In this document: piece after piece, positions 26,146 through 35,339 of the stretch
How positions within the stretch are numbered: the first letter of the stretch is position 1
Layout: each line of letters begins with the position of its first letter
NCBI GenBank assembly: GCA_016234595.1
Contig: JACRBG010000028.1
Location: 62,001 to 126,000 of the forward strand
Reading direction: 5' to 3'
DNA: 64,000 bases
Origin: Chloroflexota bacterium
GTDB lineage: Bacteria; Chloroflexota; Anaerolineae; Aggregatilineales; J027
The notes under the pieces: generated by a model
Told to the model about the DNA's origin: nothing
The model's database searches: none
Seen by the model: only the letters and a program-made list of their open reading frames with translations
Made by a program: the position numbers and the translations under genes

Positions 26146-29100
26146 ATGCTTAGGTTGAGAATTAAAACAAGCCTGATAGGTATCCTCGTTGTGCTGCTCA
26201 TTGTGGTTGCAGCACTACCTGCGATGCCTGTTCAAAGTCAAAGCTCACCGCCTAGCTCACACCTAGACGCAGCCCAAATTCAATTGAATAACATTCATTT
26301 GCCGACGGGTTTCCAGATTGAGGTGTATGCCAGTGGATTGCCGGGGGCACGCTCCATGGCATTGAGCCCGAACGGCACTTTGTTTATTGGGACACGTGAC
26401 CAAAATGCCCTCTATGCGGTGCGTGATACCAACGGCGACAATATTGCCGACCAGACTTACAACCTGTCTCAACGGTTAAATCAACTATATGGGATTTCAC
26501 TCTATTATCCTAACGGAGTGGCTTTTAGAAATGGCTCGCTTTATGTGATGGAAGTGAACCGCCTGCTTCGACTCGACAATATTGAAAGTAACCTCAATAA
26601 TCCACCCAATCCGGTGGTTTTGAATGCCACCTTCCCTTCAGATTGGATTCATGGTTGGAAGTTTATCCGTTTTGGGCCAGATGGTCGCCTGTACGTCCCA
26701 GTGGGTGCGCCCTGCAATGTGTGTGAAACGAATTCTCCCTATAGTCGGTTGTTGCGGATGAATGCTGATGGGACAGGGGTTGAAACTTATGCCACCGGGA
26801 TTCGCAATACGGTAGGGTTTGACTGGAATCCCCAAACAGGGGAGCTCTGGTTTACCGAAAACGGACGGGATGAATTGGGGGATAATAGCCCCCCTGACGA
26901 GCTTAATCGCGCTCCCACTGCTGGACTTAATTTTGGGTTTCCGTATTGTCATGGGGGTACAGTCCCTGATCCCACCTATGGGTCGTTACATAATTGCAGC
27001 GAATTTACACCGCCTGCGATTAATTTAGGGCCGCATGTCGCTTCTTTGGGCATGCGTTTTTATACCGGAAGCATGTTTCCGGCGGCCTATCAAAATCAGA
27101 TTTTTATTGCCGAGCATGGTTCATGGAATCGTAGCACACCCATTGGTTATCGCATTACCCTAGTGCGCCTCCAAAACAACACCCCAGTGAGCTATGAGGT
27201 CTTTGCGGATGGGTGGTTAAACAGCGGTGGCGGTGTGACGGGTCGGCCAGTTGATATTCAAGTCATGCCCGATGGTGCGTTGCTAGTCTCGGATGATTTT
27301 AGCGGGGCCATCTATCGAATCAGCTATCGCTCACCCGGTTACACGTCGTCCCCAGCAGCGGGCAACAGTATTCAGATCGGGGCTGTGCAGGGCAGCAATG
27401 CCAGTGCCAATATTGCAGTGTCTGAAAATGGCAATGCCAATTTGAGCGTTACGGGGACTTCATTTGCAGCGGGCAGTTCGCCACAAATTAGTGTGACGGG
27501 ATTTGTGCCTTTTACGATTGCGGATGGATCGGGCCAGACCCAGAATATCACGGTGACGTGTAATGCCTCAACCGTGGGCACATTTACCGCAACACTCAAC
27601 GTTGCCCATAATGCGACGGGGAGTCCGGCTACCTATCCTATTACGTGTAATGTCACTGCTGCACCCACACCGATTTATTGGTCTTCACCGACGCCGGGGC
27701 AACCAATTACGATTTCACAAGTCGTCGGTAATCCTGCCTCGACCAATCTTGTTGTATCAGAATCAGGCACGGCCAATCTCAATGTCACGGGAACATCGTT
27801 TGTCGCAGGTGGTTCGCCGCAAATCAGCGTGACAGGGTTTGCACCTTTTACAATTGTGGATGGATCGGGCCAGACTCAGAATATCACCATTACGTGTGAT
27901 ACCTCAGTAGTTGGCGTATACACCCGGACATTGCAGGTGGCCCATAATGGTGTGGGTAGCCCAGCGACTTATGCGATCACGTGTAATGTAACAGCCCAAC
28001 CAACCCCCGGCTATATCTCAGCGCCAGCACCGGGCCCATTGACGATCAATGCGGTACGCGGAGCCCCTACTAGCGCTGAAGTGGTTATTTCTCAAAGCGG
28101 CACGGCGAATTTGAGCGTTACAGGGGTGTCGTTTGCGGCGGGGAGTTCGCCACAAATCGGAGTACCGGGCTTCAATCCTTTTACGATTCTGGCGGGGTCG
28201 GTGCAGCGTGTTTCCATGTTTATCACCTGCACAGCCTCAGACGTGGGGACATATACGGCGACAGTACGGGTTGCTCATAATGCGCCGGGTAGTCCGGCAC
28301 TTTATCCAGTCACCTGTAATGTGAGTCAGCCAGACACAGTGGGGATGATTCATATCACCAATAATTGGATTAGTCTGGTCAATACACTGCAAAGCCCACC
28401 CAGCGCCAGTAATTTTAATAGTTATGCGGTGGGGATTGGTCGGACAGGTCAGTGGGTGATGGGGGATTGGAACAATGATGGTCAAAAGACCCCCGGTGTC
28501 TATAGCGGTGGCGCATTTTTCTATACCAATGCGCTTGGTAACTCAGCTAATTGGACAGGTATTTGGATTGGGCCAAATGGGCCACCCGTGGCAGGTCGTT
28601 TTAATTCCGGAACGCCTAATGATTGTATTGGGGTAATAGATCAAGCCACCTTAAGTGGGCGTGTTGTTTTTGCTCTGTATTACACCTGTAATCTTACCAG
28701 CGGGCCAACCCCGACCCTGAGTTTTCAATGGGTGAGCGAAGTGCTGCCAACATCGGGAGGTTTTTCAGGCAACTATCAATTTATAGCAGGCGATTATGAC
28801 GGGGATGGACTGGATTCCATCGCGGTGCGCCGTGGCCCATTTATTGCCTTCACGAATTTTGCCCCCGCCCAAGGCCCCGCCATGTTTAACCTTGCCCAGT
28901 ACATCGGCACGCCCAGCACATTTGATTACGGTTACGCAATCAGCGGCGATTGGGATCGTGACAATATTGACAGCTTTGGTCTGTTTTATGGCAATGGTGA
29001 CTTTTTTCGGCGGAATGATGTGGAATGGAACACTGGCAGCTATGTCTATCAGCGAGTGGGAGTTCCATGGGGCGCAGTGCCGCTCAATGTAGTGGCATGG

Positions 29101-29565
29101 CGTCAAGTTAATGGTGGTACGAGCGGATCAGGCCAACCCGATAGTGTTGTACAATCTGCGCCTACGGCTACCCCGACGACAGTGCCAACCTATGTGCGCC
29201 AACTCATTGAATCGGATGACCAATTGGTGCGTCGGTCTGGCAATTGGGCGAATCAAAACGCGACATCGGCCAGTGGGGGCAAATATCTTTTTGCCAGCGG
29301 TCAAGATAACACCCTGACCCTAGAGTTCGTGGGCACATCAGTGGAGATTGTCTATGTGCAAAATCCCGCATTAGGTGGCTTCACGGTGGTGATTGACGGG
29401 ACAGCTGTTCGCAGCATCTATACGAGCGGCGAAAAGACCAATTTTGACCTTAAGTCGGTGGTGGATTATCTGGAACCCGGCCTACACACGTTGCAAGTGA
29501 TCCCTATTGAGGGCACGGTGGCAATAGATGCCTTTTATGTGACAGTTCCAGAAACCAAGAACTAG
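26146..29565 (+). CDS. Secreted sorbosone-dehydrogenase-like mosaic protein
   Basis: 1139 aa with a signal peptide of about 30 residues. Residues 45-400 form a six-bladed PQQ-dependent glucose/L-sorbosone dehydrogenase-like propeller (FQIEVYASGLPGARSMALS, TGIRNTVGFDWNPQTGELWFTENGRD, FIAEHGSWNRS). Three Ig-like repeats of about 105 residues follow (400-725), each with ISVTGF.PFTI and VTCN.S.VGT motifs. Next is an FG-GAP-like region with calcium-loop motifs (GDWNNDGQKTPGVY, GDYDGDGLDSIAVRRG), and a C-terminal beta-sandwich module starting LIESDDQLVRRSGNW. The last two modules also occur, in swapped order, in the proteins at 51323 and 54119. Oxidation of sugars at the cell surface is possible, but cofactor ligands were not verified. 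Confidence 0.85.
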   Translation: MLRLRIKTSLIGILVVLLIVVAALPAMPVQSQSSPPSSHLDAAQIQLNNIHLPTGFQIEVYASGLPGARSMALSPNGTLFIGTRDQNALYAVRDTNGDNIADQTYNLSQRLNQLYGISLYYPNGVAFRNGSLYVMEVNRLLRLDNIESNLNNPPNPVVLNATFPSDWIHGWKFIRFGPDGRLYVPVGAPCNVCETNSPYSRLLRMNADGTGVETYATGIRNTVGFDWNPQTGELWFTENGRDELGDNSPPDELNRAPTAGLNFGFPYCHGGTVPDPTYGSLHNCSEFTPPAINLGPHVASLGMRFYTGSMFPAAYQNQIFIAEHGSWNRSTPIGYRITLVRLQNNTPVSYEVFADGWLNSGGGVTGRPVDIQVMPDGALLVSDDFSGAIYRISYRSPGYTSSPAAGNSIQIGAVQGSNASANIAVSENGNANLSVTGTSFAAGSSPQISVTGFVPFTIADGSGQTQNITVTCNASTVGTFTATLNVAHNATGSPATYPITCNVTAAPTPIYWSSPTPGQPITISQVVGNPASTNLVVSESGTANLNVTGTSFVAGGSPQISVTGFAPFTIVDGSGQTQNITITCDTSVVGVYTRTLQVAHNGVGSPATYAITCNVTAQPTPGYISAPAPGPLTINAVRGAPTSAEVVISQSGTANLSVTGVSFAAGSSPQIGVPGFNPFTILAGSVQRVSMFITCTASDVGTYTATVRVAHNAPGSPALYPVTCNVSQPDTVGMIHITNNWISLVNTLQSPPSASNFNSYAVGIGRTGQWVMGDWNNDGQKTPGVYSGGAFFYTNALGNSANWTGIWIGPNGPPVAGRFNSGTPNDCIGVIDQATLSGRVVFALYYTCNLTSGPTPTLSFQWVSEVLPTSGGFSGNYQFIAGDYDGDGLDSIAVRRGPFIAFTNFAPAQGPAMFNLAQYIGTPSTFDYGYAISGDWDRDNIDSFGLFYGNGDFFRRNDVEWNTGSYVYQRVGVPWGAVPLNVVAWRQVNGGTSGSGQPDSVVQSAPTATPTTVPTYVRQLIESDDQLVRRSGNWANQNATSASGGKYLFASGQDNTLTLEFVGTSVEIVYVQNPALGGFTVVIDGTAVRSIYTSGEKTNFDLKSVVDYLEPGLHTLQVIPIEGTVAIDAFYVTVPETKN

Positions 29566-29580
29566 GAAACAATCATAGTG

Positions 29581-29610
29581 AATAAGGGGTGAATAGCCCC
29601 TTATTTTTTT
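29581..29610 (+). terminator. Rho-independent terminator
   Basis: Nine-bp perfect stem AATAAGGGG/CCCCTTATT with a 7-nt loop, followed by TTTTT. It lies 16 bp after the stop of the mosaic protein gene and separates it from the convergent sensory cluster A. Confidence 0.9.
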
Positions 29611-29628
29611 GATATATAGCCCCTCACT

Positions 29629-30027
29629 TCATGGCACTTCCCAAACCGGGATGTCATTTAGGATGTCTTCTAATTGCTGGGCAAAAAGTTTGCCGTCGAG
29701 CGGCTTCCCCAAAAAACTATGAAAACCTGCGTCACGGGCATTGTTTAGATGGCTGATATGGGTGCTATAGGCCACAATTGGGATGCCTTGCAGACCATCG
29801 TTGGCTTTGAGGTAATCCAGAATTTCATACCCATTGTGCTGTGGCATCTCAAGATCTAGGAAAATTACATTGGGGCTGGTTATTTCGGCCAGTTGTTTAT
29901 TGATAATGCCTAGATCGGTAATGACCTGTGTTTCAACCCGCAGAAGTTTGAGCAACTGTTGTAAGACTCGAATACTGGTTGCATCATCTTCAATAATCAG
30001 CGCCGATTTTCCATCAAATACAGACAT
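29629..30027 (-). CDS. Stand-alone receiver protein, cluster A RR3
   Basis: 132-aa single-domain response regulator with no output domain. Acidic residues are in LIIEDDA, the phosphoacceptor Asp in VIFLDLEMPQHNGYE, the switch Ser/Thr in VAYSTHIS and the Lys in LGKPLD. It ends in the tail IPVWEVP. It is the last gene of cluster A and is closest in sequence to the RR3 of cluster B at 40478 (shared HSFLGKPL and VAYxxHIS). It probably relays phosphate from the cluster kinase or acts by protein contact. Confidence 0.92.
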   Translation of the reverse strand: MSVFDGKSALIIEDDATSIRVLQQLLKLLRVETQVITDLGIINKQLAEITSPNVIFLDLEMPQHNGYEILDYLKANDGLQGIPIVAYSTHISHLNNARDAGFHSFLGKPLDGKLFAQQLEDILNDIPVWEVP

Positions 30028-30067
30028 GGTTGCTCAACCCTCCTACGATTAAAAGCTGACTCAAAAA

Positions 30068-30481
30068 TCAAGAAAACAGATCATCGCCCCAAATTTCGTT
30101 ACCCTCTAAGATGCTCGCAATCATCTGCGCGAAGGCTGGATACTGGATGGGTTTGCTAATGTAGCCCTTAAAGCCTCGGTCGCGGGCCTTTTGCATCTCA
30201 ATATTGGCATCGGAGGCGCTCACCACGACGATTGGTATATGAGCCAGATTGCTTTCGGCTTTGATCTGGTCAAAAACGTCATAACCCGTAACGCCATTTG
30301 GAAGCATCAAGTCCATTAGGATCAAATCCAAATAAGGCATCCCCAGTAATCGTGGAATGAGATGCGTCCCCCATCGTTCTAGATAGGTGGTCGCACCATT
30401 GATTTGTAAGGAAGTTAACATTACCCCGGCATTGGCAATGTTATCTTCCACCACAAAAATATGTTTACCATCTAACAACAT
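30068..30481 (-). CDS. Stand-alone receiver protein, cluster A RR2
   Basis: 137-aa receiver. Key residues are FVVEDNIAN, phosphoacceptor Asp in LILMDLMLPNGVTGYDVF, the Ser of VVVSASD and the Lys of ISKPIQ. The PNGVTGYD segment is one residue longer than the usual P..(D/N)G and is shared with RR2 of cluster B at 40041, as is the start MLLD(G/N)K. The tail is NEIWGDDLFS. There is no output domain. It lies 21 bp after RR1 in the operon. Confidence 0.92.
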   Translation of the reverse strand: MLLDGKHIFVVEDNIANAGVMLTSLQINGATTYLERWGTHLIPRLLGMPYLDLILMDLMLPNGVTGYDVFDQIKAESNLAHIPIVVVSASDANIEMQKARDRGFKGYISKPIQYPAFAQMIASILEGNEIWGDDLFS

Positions 30482-30502
30482 GACCTACTCCTCGAAAATC
30501 AC

Positions 30503-30913
30503 TCATGGAACATACCAAACCGATTCACCCGATAAAATCTTCTCAATCAGATCAGGGAAAATATCTTTCATAATAGGCTTACCAATCAGGCCATCGAAGC
30601 CTACAGACTGAAGTTGTTGGACATCATTAGCCATTACATTAGCAGTTAGGGCAATAACGATTGAATTTTGATAGATCGGGTCATTGCGCAGCATCTCCAA
30701 AACTTCGTATCCATCATGGGGCCGCATTTGAATGTCTAGGAGGAAAATACCCGGTACATCGGGAAGCAGCCGTAGCTGATCCATAAAGTTTTCGCTGTTG
30801 TCAAAAATGGTGACGTGCGTGAAACCCATCACCCTAATGAGCAGCACTTCGAGGACTTTCCGGCTCATCAAGTCATCTTCGACATATAAGAAATGAGGCC
30901 CTGATTTACTCAT
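30503..30913 (-). CDS. Stand-alone receiver protein, cluster A RR1
   Basis: About 136 aa from the ATG at 30913; an in-frame TTG three codons upstream (30922) is an alternative and has GAGAG at better spacing. Receiver residues are FLYVEDDLMSRKV, phosphoacceptor Asp in IFLLDIQMRPHDGYE, Thr in VIALTANV and Lys in IGKPIMKDIFPDL. The tail is ESVWYVP. It is the counterpart of the cluster B receiver at 39544 (shared YVEDDL.SR, FDG(L/V)I.KPI..(D/S)IFPDL). Confidence 0.9.
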   Translation of the reverse strand: MSKSGPHFLYVEDDLMSRKVLEVLLIRVMGFTHVTIFDNSENFMDQLRLLPDVPGIFLLDIQMRPHDGYEVLEMLRNDPIYQNSIVIALTANVMANDVQQLQSVGFDGLIGKPIMKDIFPDLIEKILSGESVWYVP

Positions 30914-30933
30914 ACTGGTCAAATTTCTCTCTA

Positions 30934-31500
30934 CTATTGGAAATAGCCTAGCTTTTCAAGTGCGCGGTGGGCATTGTCCCTAACATGATGATTTGAATCT
31001 TCTAAAAAAGGCACCAGTTCTTCAATAAAACTAGGGTCGCCAATTTCCCCGAGGGCACGGATGGTCAAATAACGAAGTTCGGTGCTGGGGGTTGAGTGTA
31101 AAAATTCAATCAACGGTTGAGTTGTGGCGGGATCGTGCAACTTACAGAGGGAATCAATGATCCACGTTTGCACCATCACCTGATCGTGTGGCAGCCGACT
31201 TATCAAAGCTGGTGCAATGCGTGGGTCGCTAAACTGGCCCAATACTTGGGCTGTGTTTGTCCGTACTAAAAAAAAGGGATGCTCTAGCAGAGGCAGTAAT
31301 TTATCTATGCTACGAGGATTACCTAATTGACCAAGTAGAACAACCGCATTGCTAATTTGAAAGTTTGTCCCGGTTTCTAGCAACTGCCATAGGGGTTCGA
31401 GGATTTCTTCACCATAAGCAAGTAATTGCTTTTTGGCCTCTTGTTGGTCAATGATATTAGCCTCACCTAATTGGGCAATTAGGGTATTGTAGTTATCCAT
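30934..31500 (-). CDS. HEAT-repeat protein of cluster A
   Basis: 188 aa made almost entirely of HEAT/PBS-lyase-type helical repeats, about five, with recurring VLGQ(L/F).(N/D)PR, LGEIGDPSFIEELVPFLED and ALEKLGYF motifs. There is no catalytic motif, signal peptide or membrane helix. Its ATG overlaps the TAA of the upstream receiver by one base (TAATG), so it is made together with it. HEAT repeats are protein-binding scaffolds; here it may organise the kinase and the four receivers. Cluster B has no counterpart. The scaffold role is inference. Confidence 0.88.
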   Translation of the reverse strand: MDNYNTLIAQLGEANIIDQQEAKKQLLAYGEEILEPLWQLLETGTNFQISNAVVLLGQLGNPRSIDKLLPLLEHPFFLVRTNTAQVLGQFSDPRIAPALISRLPHDQVMVQTWIIDSLCKLHDPATTQPLIEFLHSTPSTELRYLTIRALGEIGDPSFIEELVPFLEDSNHHVRDNAHRALEKLGYFQ

Positions 31501-31901
31501 TATTCAATCTCCCAAACGCTTTCCCCATTGAGGATACTCAATAGCTTTTCAGGAAAAGCGATATAGCTAATGGGTTTACTCAGAGCACCATCGAAACCCA
31601 TCTCTTGCATCTTATGAATTTCAGTGGTGAGGGAATAAGCCGTTATAGCAATGATCCGCGTATTTTTGAACTGGGGGTCAGCTTTTAGGAGTTGGCAGGC
31701 GCGATACCCATCAATCGGTTGAATATCCAAATCAAGTAAGATGATGTCAAATTGCAACCCAAAGGCTTCGATATTTTCACTTAGGCAGTCGGTGCTTTCC
31801 AACACGGCAAAATGCTCATAGCGCATAATATCGCAAATCAAGATTTGCATCATCTTGCGACTGGAAGGGCTATCTTCAATATATAAAATGGCAGGGGACA
31901 T
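31500..31901 (-). CDS. Stand-alone receiver protein, cluster A first receiver
   Basis: About 133 aa from the ATG at 31901 with AAAAGAG upstream; a TTG at 31910 overlapping the kinase stop codon is the alternative start. Receiver residues are ILYIEDSPSSRK, phosphoacceptor Asp in IILLDLDIQPIDGYR, Thr in IAITAYS and Lys in LSKPIS. The tail is ESVWEIE. It directly follows the kinase gene and precedes the HEAT gene. This receiver has no separate equivalent in cluster B; it resembles RR1. Confidence 0.9.
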   Translation of the reverse strand: MSPAILYIEDSPSSRKMMQILICDIMRYEHFAVLESTDCLSENIEAFGLQFDIILLDLDIQPIDGYRACQLLKADPQFKNTRIIAITAYSLTTEIHKMQEMGFDGALSKPISYIAFPEKLLSILNGESVWEIE

Positions 31902-31906
31902 AGAAG

Positions 31907-33778
31907 TCAACTCTTTTCTACCAACAACTGGGCAACTTGATTGGCTTCTTCCACCGATAGAAGTGGCAGCTCGACATAAAAAGTGGTTCCTTGCCCCACC
32001 ACACTTTCAAACCAAATTTTTCCGTTATGGGATTCGACGAAATAACGCGAGATGGGCATCCCAAGCCCTGTCCCAGTGGTTTCAGGTAAATCGTGCTTGG
32101 CTTGCTTAAAGGATTCGAACACGAGGTCATAATCTTCTTTTGGAATACCAACCCCAGTATCCTGAACCGTAATTAGGAATTTCCCGTTATCAAAGTTGGC
32201 TTTGATAGTCACGCTGCCTTTGGGGGTGAATTTCACGGCATTAGAGACCATATTTAGGAAAACTTGGCGGAGGCGTCGTTTATCGCCATAGGTGACGGGT
32301 AGTTGCTCTTGGATGTGGTGGATTAGATCAATGGGTTTGTCTTTTACAAGACCTTTTCCGACTGAGACGATTGAACCCATCACCTCATTCATATCTACCG
32401 ATTGAATGAATAAATCCATCAAACCGGCCTCAATCTTGGTGAGATCCAAAATATCATTGATGAGACTCAACAAGTGCTTACTGCTGGTAATGGATTGAGC
32501 TAGAGCGTCGGATTGAGCTTCATTGACAGGCCCCATAACGCCGTCCGCCACAAACGCGGTGAAATTTAGAATAGCGTTCAAGGGAGTACGTAGTTCATGT
32601 GACATGTTGGCGAGGAACTGAGACTTAATACGGTTGGCATTTTCAGCTTGTTCTCTTGCACCTTGAAGGCTAGTTTCGCGCTGCTCAATCGCTGCCGCCA
32701 TCTCATTAAAAGCGCGTGCTAACTGCCCTACCTCATCTTTACTATCAGCGGGTGCACGCTGCTGATATTGACCACTGGTCAACTTTTGAGCAATGGTGGT
32801 CAAATTGCCGATGGGCCGAATGATAATTTGGTACAGGGTCAAGTAGATGACACTTAACGCAATTAATGTCAGCGTCGCAAACACAAACACAGTGTTCAAC
32901 AACGTAGAGTTTTGGAAGCTATGAATATCTTGTAATTCGAGGAGTAACATGATTACAGCGGGTGACGTTTCCCCATCAACCAAAACCGGGATATAGGCGA
33001 CAGCGTTTGGAACATTAGATTCGTTATCGATCAGGTCTTTTTCGATAATCGCCTGACCATTTTCAGCCTGCTGGACAGATGCTAAATTATAAGCAATGCC
33101 TTTATATAGGATTGTCTCAGATGAGGGATTATTACGGCGACTTGCTAGAGTACGGGCGCGGATTTGATCTTGATAAATAAGCCCCAGTTGGACAACTGAG
33201 CGATTAAAAATCAAGTTATCTAAGAAAGCATCATCTATTTTGCGACTGATCTGGACAGCGCCTAGCACATTACCTGTGACGCTCACGACCGGGGCTACAG
33301 CAGTTATACTGATTTCAGCAGTGTCCCCGTCTTTCTCGATAATGAGGGTAGTCATTTTGGAATTAGCTAAACCAGCTGCTAGAAGGGTGTTTTCTGCCCC
33401 AAAATCTTCTTCTACATGGAGGTCATATAAACGATTTCCGTCCCCATCTACAACATCAATGTCATCCAACTCTAAGGAGGCATTGGTACGAGTCACAAGC
33501 TCACTGACATCATTGGCATTACGCCGCCCCACCGCCTGAAAAAAGGGCACACTGCTGGCGAAAAAATCTATATCAACCAATAATTGCTTTTCAACTTCTT
33601 CAAGGCGATTTTCAATAATGGTTACTTCTTGAGATGCCTGCTCGCTACCAATTTCTTGGGTCAATCTATTGGTGTTGCGATTTAACAACACAATGGTTGT
33701 TAGTAGGAGGACTCCTAAGGCAACCAGAACAAGCAAAATCATTTTGATGGCAAGTCGGATGTTTTTGAAGCGGAGCAT
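31907..33778 (-). CDS. Membrane sensor histidine kinase, cluster A
   Basis: About 623 aa from the ATG at 33778, which begins directly before the first membrane helix; an in-frame TTG at 33889 would add 37 cytosolic residues. Parts in order: membrane helix, extracytoplasmic Cache-like sensor of about 230 residues, second membrane helix, HAMP (IIIRPIGNLTTIAQKL...DEVGQLARAFNEM), coiled coil, HisKA with MSHELRTPLNAILNFT, and HATPase with NMVSNAVKFT, DTGVGIP and GTGLGMPIS. The kinase core closely matches that of cluster B (ILNFT.FV..G..GPVNE.Q.DAL). The binding-protein gene ends 5 bp upstream, so the sensor probably reads the loaded sugar-binding protein. It has no receiver of its own. Confidence 0.92.
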   Translation of the reverse strand: MLRFKNIRLAIKMILLVLVALGVLLLTTIVLLNRNTNRLTQEIGSEQASQEVTIIENRLEEVEKQLLVDIDFFASSVPFFQAVGRRNANDVSELVTRTNASLELDDIDVVDGDGNRLYDLHVEEDFGAENTLLAAGLANSKMTTLIIEKDGDTAEISITAVAPVVSVTGNVLGAVQISRKIDDAFLDNLIFNRSVVQLGLIYQDQIRARTLASRRNNPSSETILYKGIAYNLASVQQAENGQAIIEKDLIDNESNVPNAVAYIPVLVDGETSPAVIMLLLELQDIHSFQNSTLLNTVFVFATLTLIALSVIYLTLYQIIIRPIGNLTTIAQKLTSGQYQQRAPADSKDEVGQLARAFNEMAAAIEQRETSLQGAREQAENANRIKSQFLANMSHELRTPLNAILNFTAFVADGVMGPVNEAQSDALAQSITSSKHLLSLINDILDLTKIEAGLMDLFIQSVDMNEVMGSIVSVGKGLVKDKPIDLIHHIQEQLPVTYGDKRRLRQVFLNMVSNAVKFTPKGSVTIKANFDNGKFLITVQDTGVGIPKEDYDLVFESFKQAKHDLPETTGTGLGMPISRYFVESHNGKIWFESVVGQGTTFYVELPLLSVEEANQVAQLLVEKS

Positions 33779-33894
33779 AGCCTGTGCTTTCTTGTCGAAA
33801 TATTTACTGTCCTCACCATGAGGGGAAATTCTCTTAGAGGCGATCCATTTTATGGCTACTTTCCCCTCACCTAACTTCGGGTTAAACAACGCCT

Positions 33895-34848
33895 TTATTG
33901 AGTCCGTTTGGCATATTCTTCAGCGGCAGTGTCTGGGAGGAATAGTGTACCGGGGACTGGAATCCATTTAGGAAGCGTTTCTCCTGCAAGATAGTCACCG
34001 ATGGCATCAAAAGCAGGGGCCGCCATGTAAGGGCTCAATTCAACGGTGGCATTGGCATCGCCGTCCATCATTGCTTTAAAAATGTCGGGAATAGCATCTA
34101 CCGAAACAATGAGAATGTCTTCACCCGGATTGAGACCCGCTTCATTCATGGCCTCAATAGCGCCGATTGCCATATCGTCGTTGTGTGACCAGACCGCACA
34201 AATTTGGCTCATGTCTTCTGATTGAATAATACTTTCCATGATATCTTGGCCGCCTTCGCGCAGAAATTCCCCCGATTGAGACAAAATGATTTCCATATTG
34301 GGGAAAAGAGCAATTACTTCATTAAAACCAATCTGACGATCCCGAGCAGCGCTTGAGCCTATAGTGCCTTCAAGTTCGATAATCTTGCAATTCCCACTTG
34401 TTTTTTGCGCCAGCCATGCTGCGGCAAGACGGCCCTCATGGACAAAGTCCGAAGAAACGCGCGTAACATATAAAGATGAATCGGCTGTTACATTCCGGTC
34501 TACCACAACTAAGGGAATTCCCGCCGCTTGGACTTCCAGCAAGATTTCATCCCAGCCGGTTTCTACCACCGGTGCCAAAATGATTCCGTCAACATTATGC
34601 TCAATAAAAGAGCGCAGTGCCGCTATTTGTTTTTCTTGGTTGTTCTCTCCATCAACAAAGATAAGGTTGATACCCCGTGCTTCGGCTTCGGCTAGAGTGG
34701 CCTCTGTAAAAGCTAGACGCCAATCGCTCTCTGACCCTACTTGGGCAAAGCCAATGGTCAAACCAGCGCCATTATTTTGGGCATTTGCTTTAGGTACATA
34801 AAAAAGCAGACAGAGAATGACTACCAATGCACCTTTTGTAAATTTCAT
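33895..34848 (-). CDS. YtfQ-like sugar-binding protein, cluster A
   Basis: 317 aa from the ATG at 34848 (MKFTKGALVV), preceded by AAGGGG; it starts with a signal peptide cleaved near ANAQ. It belongs to the ribose/galactofuranose-binding family (Peripla_BP_4). Motifs FAQVGSESDWR, QIAALRSFIEHNVDGIILAPVVETGWDE and SHNDDMAIGAIEAMNEAGL match YtfQ closely. No permease or ATPase is linked; instead the gene is the first of an operon with a sensor kinase and receivers. The inferred role is a sensory, not a transport, binding protein for a furanose-type sugar. Confidence 0.92.
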   Translation of the reverse strand: MKFTKGALVVILCLLFYVPKANAQNNGAGLTIGFAQVGSESDWRLAFTEATLAEAEARGINLIFVDGENNQEKQIAALRSFIEHNVDGIILAPVVETGWDEILLEVQAAGIPLVVVDRNVTADSSLYVTRVSSDFVHEGRLAAAWLAQKTSGNCKIIELEGTIGSSAARDRQIGFNEVIALFPNMEIILSQSGEFLREGGQDIMESIIQSEDMSQICAVWSHNDDMAIGAIEAMNEAGLNPGEDILIVSVDAIPDIFKAMMDGDANATVELSPYMAAPAFDAIGDYLAGETLPKWIPVPGTLFLPDTAAEEYAKRTQ

Positions 34849-35339
34849 AGGTTTTCCCCTTGAATAAACTACTCTAAGCTCTAAGCCTGAATTATAGATC
34901 AATGTCCTTCCAAAAGTTGCTGAGGTGATTTTTTTTATTATGAGGGTGTTGAGGTTAAAAACCAATAAAAAAACATGAATTATTAACGAAGAGCGGGATG
35001 ACTTGACACCTGAGCGGGATAATGACGGCTAAATTTGCTGGGGTTAGTTTGTATAGGATAGCTTGGGCGACCTGAAATAAATATCGATGCATTTCAGAAT
35101 AGAAGTAGAATTAGCCTATTATGTATTCGCCAACTAGGATTGCGGTTATGCCTACAAGTTAGACGTTCTTTTTTACATAAGTTTATTGACGAAGAGTAAA
35201 AAACAAGTTAACCTATAAATGGGAGCAATGGTCAAATTCCATCGCACATCATTTTTCATCGCATCTGAAATTAATAGCTAATACTCAGATACTGGGTTTA
35301 TATAACCATATATAACCTATACCATTGGAGGGAACGGGA
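34849..35339. other. Divergent intergenic region between sensory clusters A and B
   Basis: About 490 bp without a supported gene. It holds a TATAAT box for cluster A on the minus strand (34891-34896), the 21-bp-spaced direct repeat at 34991-35020, and tandem TATATAACC repeats at 35299-35317 just before the cluster B ribosome-binding site GGAGGG. Confidence 0.55.
34991..35020. promoter_or_regulatory. Direct repeat GAGCGGGAT spaced 21 bp
   Basis: GAGCGGGAT occurs at 34991-34999 and 35012-35020, two helical turns apart, each followed by a TGAC within a few bases. TTGACA lies between them. Position midway between two divergent operons suggests a binding site for a shared regulator. Confidence 0.45.

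Noticed and set aside
27360-28330. Three long similar DNA segments as a mobile repeat
   Set aside because: They are in-frame Ig-like protein repeats inside one gene, not transposable DNA.
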